A DNA stretch of 53,287 bases, taken from NCBI GenBank assembly GCA_049299895.1, contig JBAQYF010000001.1, positions 1 to 53,287 of the forward strand, written 5' to 3'. A program made the position numbers and the translations under genes. The notes beneath the pieces are model-generated. The model did no database searches, was not told the DNA's origin, and saw only the letters and a list, made by a program, of their open reading frames with translations. The stretch comes from CAIYYO01 sp049299895. Lineage in GTDB: Archaea > Altiarchaeota > Altiarchaeia > IMC4 > QMZM01. This document shows, piece after piece, positions 52,176-53,287 of the stretch (positions are counted from its first letter, which is position 1; every line of letters starts with the position of its first letter).

Positions 52176-52933
52176 TTACCTGACGGTTACGGTCCCGGTC
52201 ATCGCGGAACGCTGCGCCTCATAGTAGGAATAAACGCCCGGCAGGGTAAACGTGTAACTGAACACATCTCCTATCCGCAGGGGATCAGAGTAGAATTCAA
52301 CCCCTGAAGGATAACGTCCCGACACTATCTTATACGTCCCAGGGCAGCCGTCAGAGTAATTGCTTTTGATCCTGTGACAGACCGAATACCTGGGACTCCC
52401 GTCAACGTTCACCCATACGACCGTCCCCCCGGCCTCCACGACAAGCTCCTCCGGAACTAATGAATGATCGGTTATGTACACATTATAAGTCTTATTGGAA
52501 ACACTTTCCCAGGCACCGAAGCCACCGGAACAGTCGTAGTAGTCGACAACGTAGTCGACGGCACAAGAGGAAGAACAACTATCCTGCCGGTCATCGAGGG
52601 ATCGGACTCAGAATGATACGCAACAACACCGGGCACATCAAACACGTAACTGAAAGTCTCCCCGGGAACCAATCTGCGCGAAAGAAAAACGGCAACGCCG
52701 GTATGATCGGTCGATATCCTGTGCGCCCGCGGATAATACGCGTTCACGTCGTTGTTCGACCACGTAACGGTTGCCCCCTGTGTCATGGTAAGATTCTGCG
52801 GAACAAATCCGGAACCCGTTATCGCGACAACCGCATCCCCGGAAGCAACAGTATCCGCGGCTGAAATCCCGCACAAAAAAACAAAAACGGAGAACAGCAT
52901 AACACGCCAAAAAAGCTTTTTAATGGATGACAT
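52176..52933 (-). pseudogene. Two-domain cupredoxin-like gene split by a frameshift
   Basis: The first part (52472-52933) has a signal peptide, a cupredoxin-like domain and a Thr-rich linker, then stops soon after the linker. The next frame carries the second domain, readable from SNKTYNVYITDH through MTGTVTVR (stop at 52176), with no good start of its own and continuous sequence upstream of its first ATG. One base gained or lost in the simple-repeat linker (about 52500-52560) explains this. Both domains lack the copper Cys and His (YHSESDPSMTG and YYEAQRSAMTG), keeping only Met. It may be a sequencing error, a real mutation or phase variation. Confidence 0.7.
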
Positions 52934-53090
52934 GCAAACCACCCTGGAAATTCATATATTGTAGAATATATATGTTACAGTGCTTAAAACACCAACCACA
53001 ATGTTTACCCCCCCCCCCAAGACAGGCCCACAGCCCGTCTGACGGCAAAACACAAATAGAAAAGAGGAATAAAAGAGATATCAGCAGTCA

Positions 53091-53108
53091 GTGGTCCCAT
53101 AGGACCAC
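53091..53108. repeat. Palindrome GTGGTCC-N4-GGACCAC
   Basis: A seven-base-pair hairpin that shares its arms with the serS-leader hairpin at 18404. A second small palindrome (GCCGGC-TTGC-GCCGGC) follows at 53118-53133. They lie between the cupredoxin-like gene and the partial gene at the right edge and may end transcription, or be a dispersed element. Confidence 0.5.
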
Positions 53109-53181
53109 ACTTCTTTTGCCGGCTTGCGCCGGCATGCCTCGACGGCACTTTTTGGGATAAAACTGCTGTGTTGCATAATCT

Positions 53182-53287
53182 TTAGTCTTTGAGGATTATT
53201 ACATAGGCTCTTTTGCCTATGTATTTTTTTTGGGAGTCTATTTTGGCTGAGTTTCCGACGGGCGTCACTATTTTTTCGTAAATGCAT
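53182..53287 (-). CDS. Partial gene: C-terminus of a DUF2080-like protein
   Basis: The gene enters from the right edge and ends at 53182. The visible end reads IYEKIVTPVGNSAKIDSQKK and then YIGKRAYVIILKD. The VTPxGNSAKxxxxKKYIGKRAYVI pattern matches small archaeal proteins annotated as DUF2080, often linked to transposons. The fragment is 34 complete codons without a start. A mobile element may therefore continue to the right of the window. Confidence 0.55.
   Translation of the reverse strand, partial: CIYEKIVTPVGNSAKIDSQKKYIGKRAYVIILKD

Noticed and set aside
53013..53023. Run of C residues near the right end
   Set aside because: A homopolymer without neighbouring structure; it may be a sequencing or assembly artefact.
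1..53287. An integrase, transposase or tRNA target that would explain the gene-tail duplications
   Set aside because: None is visible in the window apart from the DUF2080-like fragment at the right edge, so the mechanism stays open.

Overview
The window is archaeal. It carries a complete A-type ATP synthase operon, archaeal SecD/SecF, Alba, an archaeal D-aminoacyl-tRNA deacylase (DtdA), a methanogen-type (type 2) seryl-tRNA synthetase, and TATA-box promoters placed about 25 nt before start codons. Many secreted proteins have Thr-rich (TTTT) tethers and C-terminal membrane anchors, a style common in uncultivated DPANN and related archaeal lineages. I cannot name a phylum from this sequence. 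No rRNA, tRNA, CRISPR array, complete transposase or integrase was seen.

Layout. 0.3-1.6 kb: an Lrp/AsnC regulator divergent from a HisA-like barrel. 1.6-10.8 kb (minus): ATP synthase genes in the order H-C-E-F-A-B-D-K, an unknown gene, a CBS protein, then I. 11.1-13.9 kb: secF-secD. 14.1-18.1 kb: a CBS/zinc-ribbon protein, then a three-gene cell-surface operon (VirB2-like membrane protein, Cys-rich protein with a possible papain/NlpC-like end, Ig-like anchored protein). 18.1-21.9 kb: serS and a mosaic of serS fragments around an AT-rich orphan nuclease and an acylphosphatase/coiled-coil gene. 21.9-28.8 kb: secreted CPHC thioredoxins and an operon arsR-arsF-arsG-small thioredoxin-Ig anchor-Trx/CcdA. 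28.8-37 kb: a second ArsF-like lipoprotein, rsgA, uppP, an ArsP-like permease with its ArsR, a P1B ATPase with a Cys-rich thioredoxin-fold partner and a third ArsR, and the arsenite carrier ACR3. 37-44.5 kb: a lipocalin-like protein with a PadR regulator, a LeuD/LeuB-type pair, a glycogen debranching enzyme and a VapBC-like pair. 44.5-53.3 kb: a PfkB kinase, an FKBP-thioredoxin-DsbA fusion, Alba, a KaiC-like ATPase, dtdA, thiI, a PIN protein, degenerate cupredoxins and the end of a DUF2080-like gene cut by the window edge.

How the genes work together. From about 22 to 37 kb the window is a metalloid-resistance and extracytoplasmic redox island. ArsF/ArsG and a small thioredoxin match the arsEFG set known for reduction and efflux of nitrated aromatic arsenicals. 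Here the set is fused into one tightly overlapping operon with a Trx-CcdA protein that could move electrons out across the membrane. ACR3, an ArsP-like permease and a P1B ATPase add efflux routes.

The most unusual signal is structural. Downstream of two unrelated housekeeping genes, serS and the debranching-enzyme gene, selfish-looking cassettes (a nuclease; a toxin-antitoxin pair) are inserted, and a diverged, decayed copy of the host gene's own 3' end lies at the far border of each cassette. At serS there are at least two such tails, plus a duplicated start and leader. This resembles insertion with long target duplication, previously described for restriction-modification genes, but no recombinase is visible here.
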